DNA of 64,000 bases from Saprospiraceae bacterium (GTDB lineage: Bacteria; Bacteroidota; Bacteroidia; Chitinophagales; Saprospiraceae), in NCBI GenBank assembly GCA_021738725.1, contig JAIPBE010000004.1, positions 102,747-166,746 of the forward strand. Reading direction: 5' to 3'. Made by a program: the position numbers and the translations under genes. The notes beneath the pieces are model-generated. The model had not been told where the DNA came from and did no database searches. It was given only the letters and a program-made list of their open reading frames with translations. Numbering within the stretch: the first letter of the stretch is position 1; each line of letters starts with the position of its first letter. This document shows positions 53,951 through 62,591 of the stretch, piece after piece.

Positions 53951-54030
53951 ATACTTTGTTGAACTTCCAGACAAAGCTGTCTGCAAGGTTCGAATGGAGG
54001 AGTTTCAGGAAAAAGTTCCTGAAGCATGAA

Positions 54031-55227
54031 TTACCATAACTGATGCATGGCCTTTTCTATTCTGTGACAAGCTTCGATCAGGTCTTTTTCTGAGGCTGCA
54101 TAAGAAATACGAATGCACCGATCATCACCAAATGCCGTTCCGGAAACTGTGGCTACATGTGCCTGATCCAGCAGAAATTCTGCGAAGTCATTGGCGTCAC
54201 GGATAGGCCCTTGCGCAGATGACTTCATGAAGTAGGCACTGATATCCGGGAAGAGGTAAAATGCTCCGTCCGGTTTATTGACCTTCCATCCAGGCAACTT
54301 GCCCAACAGTTCACTCAAAAGGTCTCTTCGACGACGGTACTGTTCGCGCATTTCCAGTGTGGCATCCAGTGGACTATCCAGCGCTGTCACTCCGGCTTTT
54401 TGCCCGAATGCGTTAGCGCCTGAGGTGAACTGGCTCTGGATCTTACTGCAGGCTTTAGCCAACCAGCCAGGTGCACCCATATACCCCAATCGCCAACCCG
54501 TCATGGCAAACCCTTTCGCAAATCCATTGACAGTCACGGTCCGATCGCGCATATGGGAGATGCTTCCGATAGAAAAGTGCTTGCCTTTGAAGTTGATGTA
54601 CTCATAGATCTCGTCACTGACGACCAGGATATCGGGATAATCCTTCAAGACTTCTGCCAATGCTACCAGCTCTTCTTTCGCGTAAACAGTTCCTGTCGGA
54701 TTGCACGGGGAAGAAAACAGCAGCATTCTTGTTTTACTCGTAATTGCCTCCTTCAATTGTTGAGGCGTCACCTTGAAATCTTGTTCTATTCCGGCGGAGA
54801 CCAGAACCGGGATCGCGTCCGCCATCCGGATCATCTCATAATAGGACACCCAGTAGGGAGTAAAGACAATGGCTTCATCTCCTGGATCCAGGTAGGCAAG
54901 CATCACATTGGCCAGAGATTGTTTGGCGCCATTTGAAACAACAATCTCATCGAGACCAAAATGCAGGTCATTGTCCCTGCTGAATTTCTGTTGGATAGCT
55001 TTGCGTAATTCGGGCAAACCCGGAACGGGTGTATACTTGGTGTATCCATCCGCCAGGGCTTGAGTAGCCGCATCCTTGATAAACTGTGGGGTATCAAAGT
55101 CCGGCTCACCAAGGCTCAGATTGATCACCTGATGGCCCTGAGCAGCCAGATCCCTGGCTTTTTGGGACATTTTGATCGTCTCCGATTCGGCCATTTGTTG
55201 GACTCTTTGCGACAACTTGATCTCCAT
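54031..55227 (-). CDS. aspartate aminotransferase-type PLP enzyme (class I)
   Basis: The 398 residues match the AspC subgroup Ib: LSQRVQQMAESETIKMSQKARDL, INLSLGEPDFDTP, YTKYTPVPGLPELRKAI, NGAKQSLANV, SSPCNPTGTVY, the PLP lysine at residue 238 in VNGFAKGFAMTGWRLGY, and the carboxylate-binding arginine near CIRISYAASE. It exchanges amino groups between aspartate and 2-oxoglutarate (and perhaps other substrates). The gene stands alone between the oligopeptidase and the divergent sugar operon. A near-consensus -7 (TACTTTTA) lies on the minus strand upstream. Confidence 0.93.
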   Translation of the reverse strand: MEIKLSQRVQQMAESETIKMSQKARDLAAQGHQVINLSLGEPDFDTPQFIKDAATQALADGYTKYTPVPGLPELRKAIQQKFSRDNDLHFGLDEIVVSNGAKQSLANVMLAYLDPGDEAIVFTPYWVSYYEMIRMADAIPVLVSAGIEQDFKVTPQQLKEAITSKTRMLLFSSPCNPTGTVYAKEELVALAEVLKDYPDILVVSDEIYEYINFKGKHFSIGSISHMRDRTVTVNGFAKGFAMTGWRLGYMGAPGWLAKACSKIQSQFTSGANAFGQKAGVTALDSPLDATLEMREQYRRRRDLLSELLGKLPGWKVNKPDGAFYLFPDISAYFMKSSAQGPIRDANDFAEFLLDQAHVATVSGTAFGDDRCIRISYAASEKDLIEACHRIEKAMHQLW

Positions 55228-55391
55228 GTGGAAATTCTTTCCGGGTAGGTAAAATCGATAATGGCGTAAAAGTACACAGTTGAGATGAGGGTATAAAGAT
55301 TTCCTATCTTGGCGACCTCCAAGTTTATGCGTTTTTTAGCGATCAAATACCGTTCAAACGCGTCAACACTAACGTTTATTCCGCTTTCAAT

Positions 55392-56114
55392 ATGCAGTCT
55401 TGGTCGTTTGGGATTTTGTGTTTTAATGAAGGAGCAACCCTGACGAAGGTTTACCAGGATGTCGTCGCTCTTGCCGAATCGTGGCAGTTGGAAGACATGG
55501 AGATCCTCCTGGTGGATGATGGAAGTACAGACAATACACCCAGTCTCATACAGGAATTAGCACTAAAAGATGATCGGGTCAAGGCCTTCCTCCATCCACG
55601 AAATCTGGGGATTGGCGCTGGCATCCGGGATATCTATTTTCAATCTACCAGGGAGAATGTGATCTTCATTCCAGGAGACGGGCAGTTTGATATATGGGAA
55701 CTTCAACCGTATCCGGCTATTTCTGAGCACACCTTTCTCAGTTTCTACAGAAAGGAAAATTTGTCCTATTCCACTTTTCGAAATATCCTCTCGGGTTTCA
55801 ACAAATGGTTCAATCGCATCTTTCTCGGTCTGGACCTTAAAGATGTCAACTGGGTAAAGGCATACAAACGGGAAAAGATCATCCATCTGGACCTCCGTAT
55901 CAAAAGCTCTGCCATTGAAAGTGAAATTTGTGCCAAACTATTGGTGAACGGAAATTTGCCGCATGAGATCCCATCCAGATACTTGCCTCGCCTGGCCGGC
56001 ACCAGCCAGGGGGCCAGTCTGAAAACCATTTTTCGTGTTGTGAAGGAGTTATTCACCCTCTTTACCTCTGTTTTGATATTCCGTTATTCTTCTTCAAATA
56101 AAGAACCATCATGA
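55392..56114 (+). CDS. glycosyltransferase family 2
   Basis: The 240-residue protein has the GT-A fold signs SFGILCFNEGATLTKVYQDVV, LLVDDGSTDNTPSLI, HPRNLGIGAGIRDIY and the acceptor region FIPGDGQFDIWEL. A short hydrophobic stretch near the end (LFTLFTSVLIF) may touch the membrane. It transfers a sugar onto a lipid or glycan in the cytosol. It opens a tightly packed operon: its stop overlaps the next start (ATGA). The upstream region holds an imperfect promoter (TTG, 22 bases, TATCTTGG). Confidence 0.88.
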   Translation: MQSWSFGILCFNEGATLTKVYQDVVALAESWQLEDMEILLVDDGSTDNTPSLIQELALKDDRVKAFLHPRNLGIGAGIRDIYFQSTRENVIFIPGDGQFDIWELQPYPAISEHTFLSFYRKENLSYSTFRNILSGFNKWFNRIFLGLDLKDVNWVKAYKREKIIHLDLRIKSSAIESEICAKLLVNGNLPHEIPSRYLPRLAGTSQGASLKTIFRVVKELFTLFTSVLIFRYSSSNKEPS

Positions 56115-57115
56115 TTCATATCGCCATCGTCGGTTTCGGGTATTGGGGTCCCAACCTGACCCGAAATTTTCACAACACCCCTGGATGCAAAGTCAAGTAT
56201 ATCCTTGATCTTTCTGAACATCAGCGCAAAAGAGCTGGCAATATGTATCCGGATGTCACGACAACATCAGATATCCAGGACATTCTGTCTGATGCTGAGA
56301 TAGACGCCATGATCATTGCAACTCCGGTATACACTCATTTTGATCTGGCAACCAAGGCGTTGAATGCTGGCAAAAATGTATTACTGGAAAAACCGATGAC
56401 CAGCACCGCAGATGAAGCACGATCGCTGATCGATCTGGCAGGAAAAGTGGGAAAGGTATTGATGGTAGATCATACATATCTGTACACTCCAGCCGTACAG
56501 CAGATGAAAACATACATCGATGAAGGCCTCTTAGGTCAGCTGCAATATGTAGACAGTACCCGGATCAATCTGGGTCTCTTCCAGACGGATGTCAATGTCT
56601 TGTGGGATCTGGCTCCCCACGATATCTCAATCTGCCGCCATCTCCTGGGTGAACGACCCCTTTCGGTGCAGGCAGTCGGGGTTAGCCACACAGAAAATGC
56701 ATTGGAAAACATTGCTTTCCTGACGCTCTTTTATCCGGACAACAAGATCGCTCATTTCAACTGCTCGTGGATCTCACCTGTGAAGATCAGGCAGATGCTG
56801 GTCGGTGGCGATGAAAAAATGGTCGTCTTCAACGATCTGGAAACGACCGAAAAGCTACGGATCTATGACAAGGGATATACCGTACTTCCCCAGAGTGACC
56901 GAGACCGCATACTTGTCGACTATCGAACAGGAGATATTCGGATCCCCAAGATCCCCCAGTTTGAAGCACTGGCCGAACTGGCCAAGGATTTTCGAGATGC
57001 GATCGTAGAGGGCAAGGCCCCGGTATCTGATTATCTTAGCGGCCTGGAAGTCGTCGAAATCCTGGAAGCAGCTGATCTGTCAATCAAGCAGAAAGGACGA
57101 GAGATCCTCCTCTAA
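56111..57115 (+). CDS. Gfo/Idh/MocA-family sugar dehydrogenase
   Basis: The 334-residue protein has the NAD(P)-binding start IHIAIVGFGYWGPNLTRNF, IIATPVYTHFDLATKAL and the catalytic lysine 94 in LLEKPMTSTADEA, followed by MVDHTYLYTPAVQQ and LWDLAPHDISI, the last resembling WlbA/WbpB-type oxidases of nucleotide-sugar 3-positions. With the acyltransferase and DegT aminotransferase downstream it would supply the 3-keto sugar for amination and acylation, as in UDP-2,3-diacetamido-glucuronate synthesis. That pathway assignment is by gene order. It is coupled to the GT2 gene by a 4-base overlap. Confidence 0.88.
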   Translation: MIHIAIVGFGYWGPNLTRNFHNTPGCKVKYILDLSEHQRKRAGNMYPDVTTTSDIQDILSDAEIDAMIIATPVYTHFDLATKALNAGKNVLLEKPMTSTADEARSLIDLAGKVGKVLMVDHTYLYTPAVQQMKTYIDEGLLGQLQYVDSTRINLGLFQTDVNVLWDLAPHDISICRHLLGERPLSVQAVGVSHTENALENIAFLTLFYPDNKIAHFNCSWISPVKIRQMLVGGDEKMVVFNDLETTEKLRIYDKGYTVLPQSDRDRILVDYRTGDIRIPKIPQFEALAELAKDFRDAIVEGKAPVSDYLSGLEVVEILEAADLSIKQKGREILL

Positions 57116-57125
57116 CCACCGGTCT

Positions 57126-57620
57126 ATGCAGAAGTTAAATGTGGACAGCGATCGCCAACACCTCGTCAATGTAGAAGTGGGCGAAGGCGTACGGATCTTT
57201 GATTTTGTCAACGCATACGGTTGCTCGATCGGAGATGGGTCAAAGGTGGGCTCCTTTGTGGAGATTCAACGTGGCGCTCACATTGGCAAGAACTGCAAGA
57301 TCTCCAGCCATACCTTCATTTGCGAAGGTGTGCGCATTGGCGATGGCGTCTTTGTCGGCCATAATGTATCCTTTATCAATGACCTCTTTCCGAAGGCTGT
57401 GAATGCCGACGGAAGTCAACAAACAGATGCTGATTGGAAGGTCGTCGAAACGGTTATCGGCAACCGGGTGTCCATCGGCACCAGTGTCACCATCCTCGGA
57501 GGTGTTCAGATCGGGGAGGGGGCTATGATCGGTGCAGGAAGTGTCGTCACCAAAGACGTGCCTCCCGGTGCATTGGTTGTAGGCAATCCGGCACGTATTA
57601 TTCGATATCTGGAAGATTAA
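57126..57620 (+). CDS. hexapeptide-repeat acyltransferase (WbpD/WlbB-like)
   Basis: The 164 residues are mainly hexapeptide repeats of a left-handed beta helix (GVRIFDFVNAYGCSIGDGSKVGSFVEIQ, GVRIGDGVFVGHNVSFIND, GNRVSIGTSVTILGGVQIGEGAMIGAGSVVTKDVPPG), ending with the cap GNPARIIRYLED. FVGHNVSFINDLFP is the sequence around the catalytic histidine and asparagine of sugar N-acetyltransferases such as WbpD/WlbB. It would acetylate the 3-amino group produced by the DegT enzyme, with which it is separated by only 3 bases. Confidence 0.88.
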   Translation: MQKLNVDSDRQHLVNVEVGEGVRIFDFVNAYGCSIGDGSKVGSFVEIQRGAHIGKNCKISSHTFICEGVRIGDGVFVGHNVSFINDLFPKAVNADGSQQTDADWKVVETVIGNRVSIGTSVTILGGVQIGEGAMIGAGSVVTKDVPPGALVVGNPARIIRYLED

Positions 57621-57623
57621 TAT

Positions 57624-58724
57624 ATGGAACAAGTACCTTTCTTACATCTGGGGCGTCAATATCTGCAGATCCAGGATGACGTAAAACGCGAGTGGGATGA
57701 AGTCCTGGCTAAAACAGCATTTGCCGGCGGACCTTTTGTCACACGATTCGAAGAGGCATTCGCCCAATATTGTCAGGCCAAATATGCGGCCGGGGTCAAC
57801 ACGGGTACCAGTGCTTTGCATTTGGCGATGATGGCCCTGGGCATTGGCCCTGGTGACGAAGTCATTGTGCCTGGTAATACATTTGTCGCGACCGCCTGGG
57901 GTGTCTCCTATTGTGGTGCCACCCCTGTATTTGTGGATTGTGACGAATACTACAACCTGGACACCACGGCCACTGAAGCGGCGATCACCTCGAAAACAAA
58001 GGCGATCGCTGGCGTTCATCTGTATGGCCAACCGTGCAAACTGGATGAATTAAAGACCATCGCAACACGTCATCAAATCTATTTAATCGAAGATGCGGCT
58101 CAGGCCCATGGCGCCCTGTATAAAGGTGCCCGCGTCGGCAGCATTGGCGACATTTCTGCCTTCTCCTTCTATCCCGGCAAAAATTTGGGTGCCTATGGAG
58201 AGGGTGGAGGCATCACCACCGATCGGAAAGACTGGATCGATCACATTTACCGTCTGCGTAATCACGGTTCCGAACAACGGTATTACCACGATGAGATCGG
58301 ATATAATATGCGGATGGATGGATTGCAGGCAACCGTTCTGGAGGTCAAATTGCAGCATCTCGACCGCTGGAATGACGGCCGCCGTGAAGTAGCCGCTCAA
58401 TATTTGAAGGAAATTGACAACCCCTTGATCCATTTGCCAAAGGTCCTCCCCGACGCGGTGCCTGTATGGCATCTTTTTGTGGTGACTGCACCTGACCGTG
58501 ACGGGCTGATGCAGCATCTGGCATCCAAAGGCGTCCAGTCAGCATTGCACTATCCAGTGCCTTGTCATTTACAAAAAGCCTACAATTTCCTGGGATATTC
58601 CAAGGGCGACCTCCCGAACAGCGAGGCCCTGGCGGCAACTTGTCTGTCTCTTCCCATGTTTGCCGAACTCACACACGAAGAACGTGACCGTGTGGTCGAC
58701 GCTGTGAATTCGTACAAAGGTTGA
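57624..58724 (+). CDS. DegT/DnrJ/EryC1/StrS-family sugar aminotransferase
   Basis: The 366-residue PLP enzyme starts VPFLHLGRQYLQIQDDVKREW and shows GVNTGTSALHLAMMALGIGPGDEVIVPGNTFVATAW, DAAQAHGALYKG, the PLP lysine 186 in FYPGKNLGAYGEGG, and NMRMDGLQATVLEVKL. This is the family of 3-amino (WbpE, FdtB, QdtB) and 4-amino sugar transaminases; neighbours that are a Gfo/Idh dehydrogenase and an acetyltransferase favour a 3-amino sugar. The product is probably built into a surface glycan. The gene is 3 bases after the acyltransferase and 7 bases before the membrane glycosyltransferase. Confidence 0.92.
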   Translation: MEQVPFLHLGRQYLQIQDDVKREWDEVLAKTAFAGGPFVTRFEEAFAQYCQAKYAAGVNTGTSALHLAMMALGIGPGDEVIVPGNTFVATAWGVSYCGATPVFVDCDEYYNLDTTATEAAITSKTKAIAGVHLYGQPCKLDELKTIATRHQIYLIEDAAQAHGALYKGARVGSIGDISAFSFYPGKNLGAYGEGGGITTDRKDWIDHIYRLRNHGSEQRYYHDEIGYNMRMDGLQATVLEVKLQHLDRWNDGRREVAAQYLKEIDNPLIHLPKVLPDAVPVWHLFVVTAPDRDGLMQHLASKGVQSALHYPVPCHLQKAYNFLGYSKGDLPNSEALAATCLSLPMFAELTHEERDRVVDAVNSYKG

Positions 58725-58731
58725 TCAACAC

Positions 58732-60948
58732 ATGGCTCAGAAAAAACCGAAGTCCAAAACGACGAAAGCGAGAATCTCAACTCCAAAACAAACCGCTCCT
58801 GCAGGTTGGGTCACCTGGTTGGCCCATTGGCCCGCGTGGTGGACTGAGCCAGGCTCAGGTCGGATGAAACAAGCCTTCATCGTTCTGGCTGGTCTTGGAT
58901 TAGTCTGGATGATCTGGGTCGGACAATTGACCGGTATCAACGGTGATGACCGGATGCAAAACGAATATGAACAAGCTCTGATTTCCTGGTATAGCAGCGG
59001 AGGTTCTGATACGACCGCACTCAATCTCCCCAAGACGAAAATGCACTATTACGGTGGCTTTTTTGAAGTCATTTCTGGCGCATCAAACCGATTGTTAGGG
59101 TTTGACAGTCCTGATCAGGATGGTTATCATCAGGTCCGACACTTCTGGAATGCACTCTTTGGTTGGGCCGCGATCCTCTTCGCTGCATTAATTGTCGGTG
59201 CCCTTGCCGGTTGGGAAGGTGCCATCATCGGATTCCTGGTGCTTTTTCTTTCACCGCGTTTTCTCGGGCACGGTGTGATGAATCCAAAGGACATCCCTTT
59301 TGCTACCGGCTATATCATGAGCCTGTATTTCATCCTGGCATGGTGCAAGTCCATGCCCAGGCCAAACTGGAAAATTTTAGCCGGATTGGCTCTGGGTTTG
59401 GGGATGGCCTTGGGTGTCCGCTCGGGTGGACTCATCCTGATCGCCATATTCGGTCTCTTCGCTGTTGTACACTTCATATCCCATCGATCTTCGACTCCAC
59501 AGTCGACTGGATCGTTTGGCCAATATTTGAAATGGGGCCTGATACCTGTCATTGTCGGACTTTTGATCACCCTGGCGTTCTGGCCCTTTGCCCTGCAATC
59601 GCCGATCGACAATATTCTCGCCTCACTTTCTGAGCTTTCCGACTATGGTGTGAACATCCGCTTGCTGTTTAACGGGGATATGGTCTTTGCGCAAAGCCTT
59701 CCCCTGGATTATCTGCCACGTTGGGTATTCGTCACCGTTCCACTCTTCATTCTCACCGGTTGGTTAGCTGGCCTGGTCCTCCTGCCGGGAATGTTCAAAC
59801 GATACGGCACGATCCCTATGCTGATGCTAGGATTTGCTTTTCTGTTTCCATTCCTGTATGTGATGTACAAAGGGTCAACCCTCTATGATGGCTGGCGACA
59901 CATGATCTTTCCCTATACAGCTGGCGCTGTACTGGCCAGTTTAGGCATCATTCACCTCTATCGTCGATTTGATACGATCAAGTGGTTGAAACCGGCAGTA
60001 TTAGGTGTTGTCGGACTGATGGCACTGGACCCCTTGATATTTATCGTACGAAACCCGGCCCTCACCTATGTCTATTTTTCACCCATTCAGGGGGGTATGC
60101 AAGGGGCTCTGGGAGAATATGAAACCGACTATTGGGGTATTTCTGTAAAACAGGGGATCGAATGGCTGGAATCTGAAGGCATTATTCGGGAGGGTATGGA
60201 AGAGGAGGTCACCATCGCTTCCAATTTTGGGTATCAATTGGATAAATACCTGACCCGTTTCGGGGACAAGGTAAAACCTGTCTATGTTCGATATCGGCAA
60301 CGACATGACGCTGACTGGGATTACGGACTGTTCCAGTCCCGATTTATTGACGGGTCGTACATCCGCCAGGGAAGCTGGCCTCCCGGACCCACCATCCACA
60401 CCATTGACGCCAATTCCACCCCACTATTGGCCATCGTTAAAAGCCCGGGTAAGGCTGCTTTTAATGGTATGAACGCCCAGAAACAGAATCGCTTTGCAGA
60501 AGCGATACCATTCCTGCAAGAGGCAGTTCAGTTGGATCCCACTGACGAAGTCGCTATGGCCGCTCTGTCGTTCTGCTACATCAATACAGGGCAGACAGAA
60601 CAGGCAAAAATAGCACTGGATAAGTCGTTTGCTATTGACCCTGATAACCTGACCGCTGCCAACTATCTCGGACTCTACTATATCAATCGAAATGAGGTAG
60701 AACCAGCCATCCAGGCTTTTGAACGGGCCGCAGAGCTTCAGGAAAACAACTTTTTTGCCTATTACTATCTGGCTTCACTGGAACTGCAGCGAAACAACCT
60801 GAATATTGCCGTTGACTATGCCAAAAAAGCAGTCGCCACCAATCCCCGTTTTAAAGGTGCTTATGAGCTTGCTGCCAGTATTTTTGAACGAATGGGCGAT
60901 ACGGCCAATGCCAATGCATACCGGAATGCTGCATCACAACTGAAATAA
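58732..60948 (+). CDS. membrane glycosyltransferase (GT39-like) with C-terminal TPRs
   Basis: The 738-residue protein has a basic N terminus, a first membrane helix near 46-64, a periplasmic loop with acidic [12 protein letters not shown] (an ExD/DE-type catalytic loop as in lipid-phosphosugar transferases), and about nine further helices to about 440. After a soluble region there are four to five TPR motifs from about 575 to the end ([38 protein letters not shown]). It likely transfers a lipid-carried sugar on the periplasmic side, with TPRs presenting partners. The TPR tail on a GT39-type enzyme is less common. It sits in the sugar operon, 7 bases ahead of pccB. Confidence 0.75.
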   Translation: MAQKKPKSKTTKARISTPKQTAPAGWVTWLAHWPAWWTEPGSGRMKQAFIVLAGLGLVWMIWVGQLTGINGDDRMQNEYEQALISWYSSGGSDTTALNLPKTKMHYYGGFFEVISGASNRLLGFDSPDQDGYHQVRHFWNALFGWAAILFAALIVGALAGWEGAIIGFLVLFLSPRFLGHGVMNPKDIPFATGYIMSLYFILAWCKSMPRPNWKILAGLALGLGMALGVRSGGLILIAIFGLFAVVHFISHRSSTPQSTGSFGQYLKWGLIPVIVGLLITLAFWPFALQSPIDNILASLSELSDYGVNIRLLFNGDMVFAQSLPLDYLPRWVFVTVPLFILTGWLAGLVLLPGMFKRYGTIPMLMLGFAFLFPFLYVMYKGSTLYDGWRHMIFPYTAGAVLASLGIIHLYRRFDTIKWLKPAVLGVVGLMALDPLIFIVRNPALTYVYFSPIQGGMQGALGEYETDYWGISVKQGIEWLESEGIIREGMEEEVTIASNFGYQLDKYLTRFGDKVKPVYVRYRQRHDADWDYGLFQSRFIDGSYIRQGSWPPGPTIHTIDANSTPLLAIVKSPGKAAFNGMNAQKQNRFAEAIPFLQEAVQLDPTDEVAMAALSFCYINTGQTEQAKIALDKSFAIDPDNLTAANYLGLYYINRNEVEPAIQAFERAAELQENNFFAYYYLASLELQRNNLNIAVDYAKKAVATNPRFKGAYELAASIFERMGDTANANAYRNAASQLK

Positions 60949-60955
60949 CCAACGG

Positions 60956-62497
60956 ATGAAAGACAAGCTGGATTTATTGCGGGATATGCGCAGTGAGGCA
61001 TTTGCTGGCGGTGGAGAAAAAAGGATTGACAAGCAACATGAGAAAGGAAAGCTCACCGCTCGTGAACGTATCCATTTTCTGTTGGACGAGGGTTCCTTCG
61101 AAGAAATCGGCATGTTCGTCATTCACCGAACCACTGACTTTGGTATGGACCGCCAGAAGATCTACGGCGATGGGGTGATCACCGGCTTTGGTTCCATCGA
61201 TGGCAGACTGGTCTATGTGTTTGCCCAGGATTTTACAGTTTTCGGCGGTTCTCTTTCGGAGACACACGCAGAGAAGATCTGCAAGATCATGGATATGGCT
61301 GTGAAAACCGGAGCCCCTCTGATCGGATTGAATGATAGCGGTGGTGCCCGGATCCAGGAGGGTGTGAGCTCTCTGGGTGGCTATGCCGATATCTTTTACC
61401 GCAATGTGCGGGCTTCCGGGGTGATCCCGCAAATTTCTGCCATCATGGGTCCTTGTGCCGGAGGGGCCGTGTATTCTCCAGCCATGACCGATTTCATACT
61501 GATGGTGGAAGACACCTCCTATATGTTTGTTACCGGACCGAACGTGGTGAAGACTGTGACCAATGAAGAAGTAACCAGTGAGGCCCTGGGTGGTGCCATG
61601 GCACATGCCAGCAAAAGCGGCGTCACACACCTGACAGCTCCGAATGATATTGAGTGTCTGGCAGCCATTCGCCGGCTCCTTTCCTTTATGCCACAGAATT
61701 GCGAGGAAAAGCCAGCATCACTCCCCTATTCAGTAGGAGAGGAGTTGCGCCCACACTTGACAGATCTGATCCCGGAAAATCCAAACCAGCCCTATGATAT
61801 GCGGGAGGTGATCCATGGGATCATGGATGATCAGACCTTTATGGAGATCCACCCTTACTATGCGGATAACATAGTGGTAGGATTTGCCCGCCTGGGCGGT
61901 AAAAGTTTGGGGATCGTGGCGAATCAGCCCATGAGTCTGGCTGGTGTACTGGATGTCAACAGTTCAAAAAAGGCGGCCCGGTTTGTCCGATTTTGTGATT
62001 CATTCAATATTCCTCTGTTGGTCCTCGTAGATGTTCCCGGATTCTTGCCTGGTACTGATCAGGAGTGGAATGCCATCATCACCAACGGAGCGAAGCTACT
62101 ATATGCCTTCAGCGAAGCGACTGTGCCTCGGATCACCCTGATCACCAGGAAGGCGTATGGTGGCGCCTACGATGTAATGAATTCTAAACATATCGGAGCA
62201 GATCTGAACTATGCCTGGCCCTCCGCAGAGATTGCGGTCATGGGCGCCAAAGGAGCCATTGAGATCATTTTCAAAAAGGAGATCGATGAGGCAGACAACA
62301 GGGAAGCAAAGCTCAAGGAAAAAGAAGCGGAATACAATCAAACCTTTGCCAACCCCTACAAAGCGGCAAATCGAGGCTTTATCGATGAAGTGATCGACCC
62401 CAAAGACACCCGTAGGAAGCTGATCAAGGGATTCCAGATACTGGAACACAAGGTGGATACGCTGCCACAAAAGAAGCACGGAAACATTCCACTATAA
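60956..62497 (+). CDS. pccB: propionyl-CoA carboxylase beta subunit (acyl-CoA carboxyltransferase)
   Basis: The 513-residue carboxyltransferase transfers CO2 from carboxybiotin to propionyl-CoA (or a related acyl-CoA). It shows [57 protein letters not shown], the oxyanion loops [29 protein letters not shown] and [13 protein letters not shown], and [30 protein letters not shown], all typical of PccB. The alpha (biotin carboxylase) gene is not adjacent; the one at 31281-32756 may be its partner. Its place at the end of a sugar operon, with a 7-base gap, is unusual. Confidence 0.94.
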   Translation: MKDKLDLLRDMRSEAFAGGGEKRIDKQHEKGKLTARERIHFLLDEGSFEEIGMFVIHRTTDFGMDRQKIYGDGVITGFGSIDGRLVYVFAQDFTVFGGSLSETHAEKICKIMDMAVKTGAPLIGLNDSGGARIQEGVSSLGGYADIFYRNVRASGVIPQISAIMGPCAGGAVYSPAMTDFILMVEDTSYMFVTGPNVVKTVTNEEVTSEALGGAMAHASKSGVTHLTAPNDIECLAAIRRLLSFMPQNCEEKPASLPYSVGEELRPHLTDLIPENPNQPYDMREVIHGIMDDQTFMEIHPYYADNIVVGFARLGGKSLGIVANQPMSLAGVLDVNSSKKAARFVRFCDSFNIPLLVLVDVPGFLPGTDQEWNAIITNGAKLLYAFSEATVPRITLITRKAYGGAYDVMNSKHIGADLNYAWPSAEIAVMGAKGAIEIIFKKEIDEADNREAKLKEKEAEYNQTFANPYKAANRGFIDEVIDPKDTRRKLIKGFQILEHKVDTLPQKKHGNIPL

Positions 62498-62525
62498 CGT
62501 TTATTGCTTTTAGATAAAATCAAGC

Positions 62526-62557
62526 AAAAGAGCCAACTGCGTTTGCAGTTGGCTCTT
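62526..62557 (-). terminator. terminator between pccB and the surface protein
   Basis: AAGAGCCAACTGC (62528-62540) and its complement (62545-62557) make a perfect 13-pair stem with a 4-base loop. On the minus strand the tail is TTTTGCTTGATTTT; the plus-strand tail is poor in T, so it mainly serves the minus-strand gene. Confidence 0.82.
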
Positions 62558-62591
62558 GAATTAAGCGATATTTTATACAGGTCCTGTTTGT

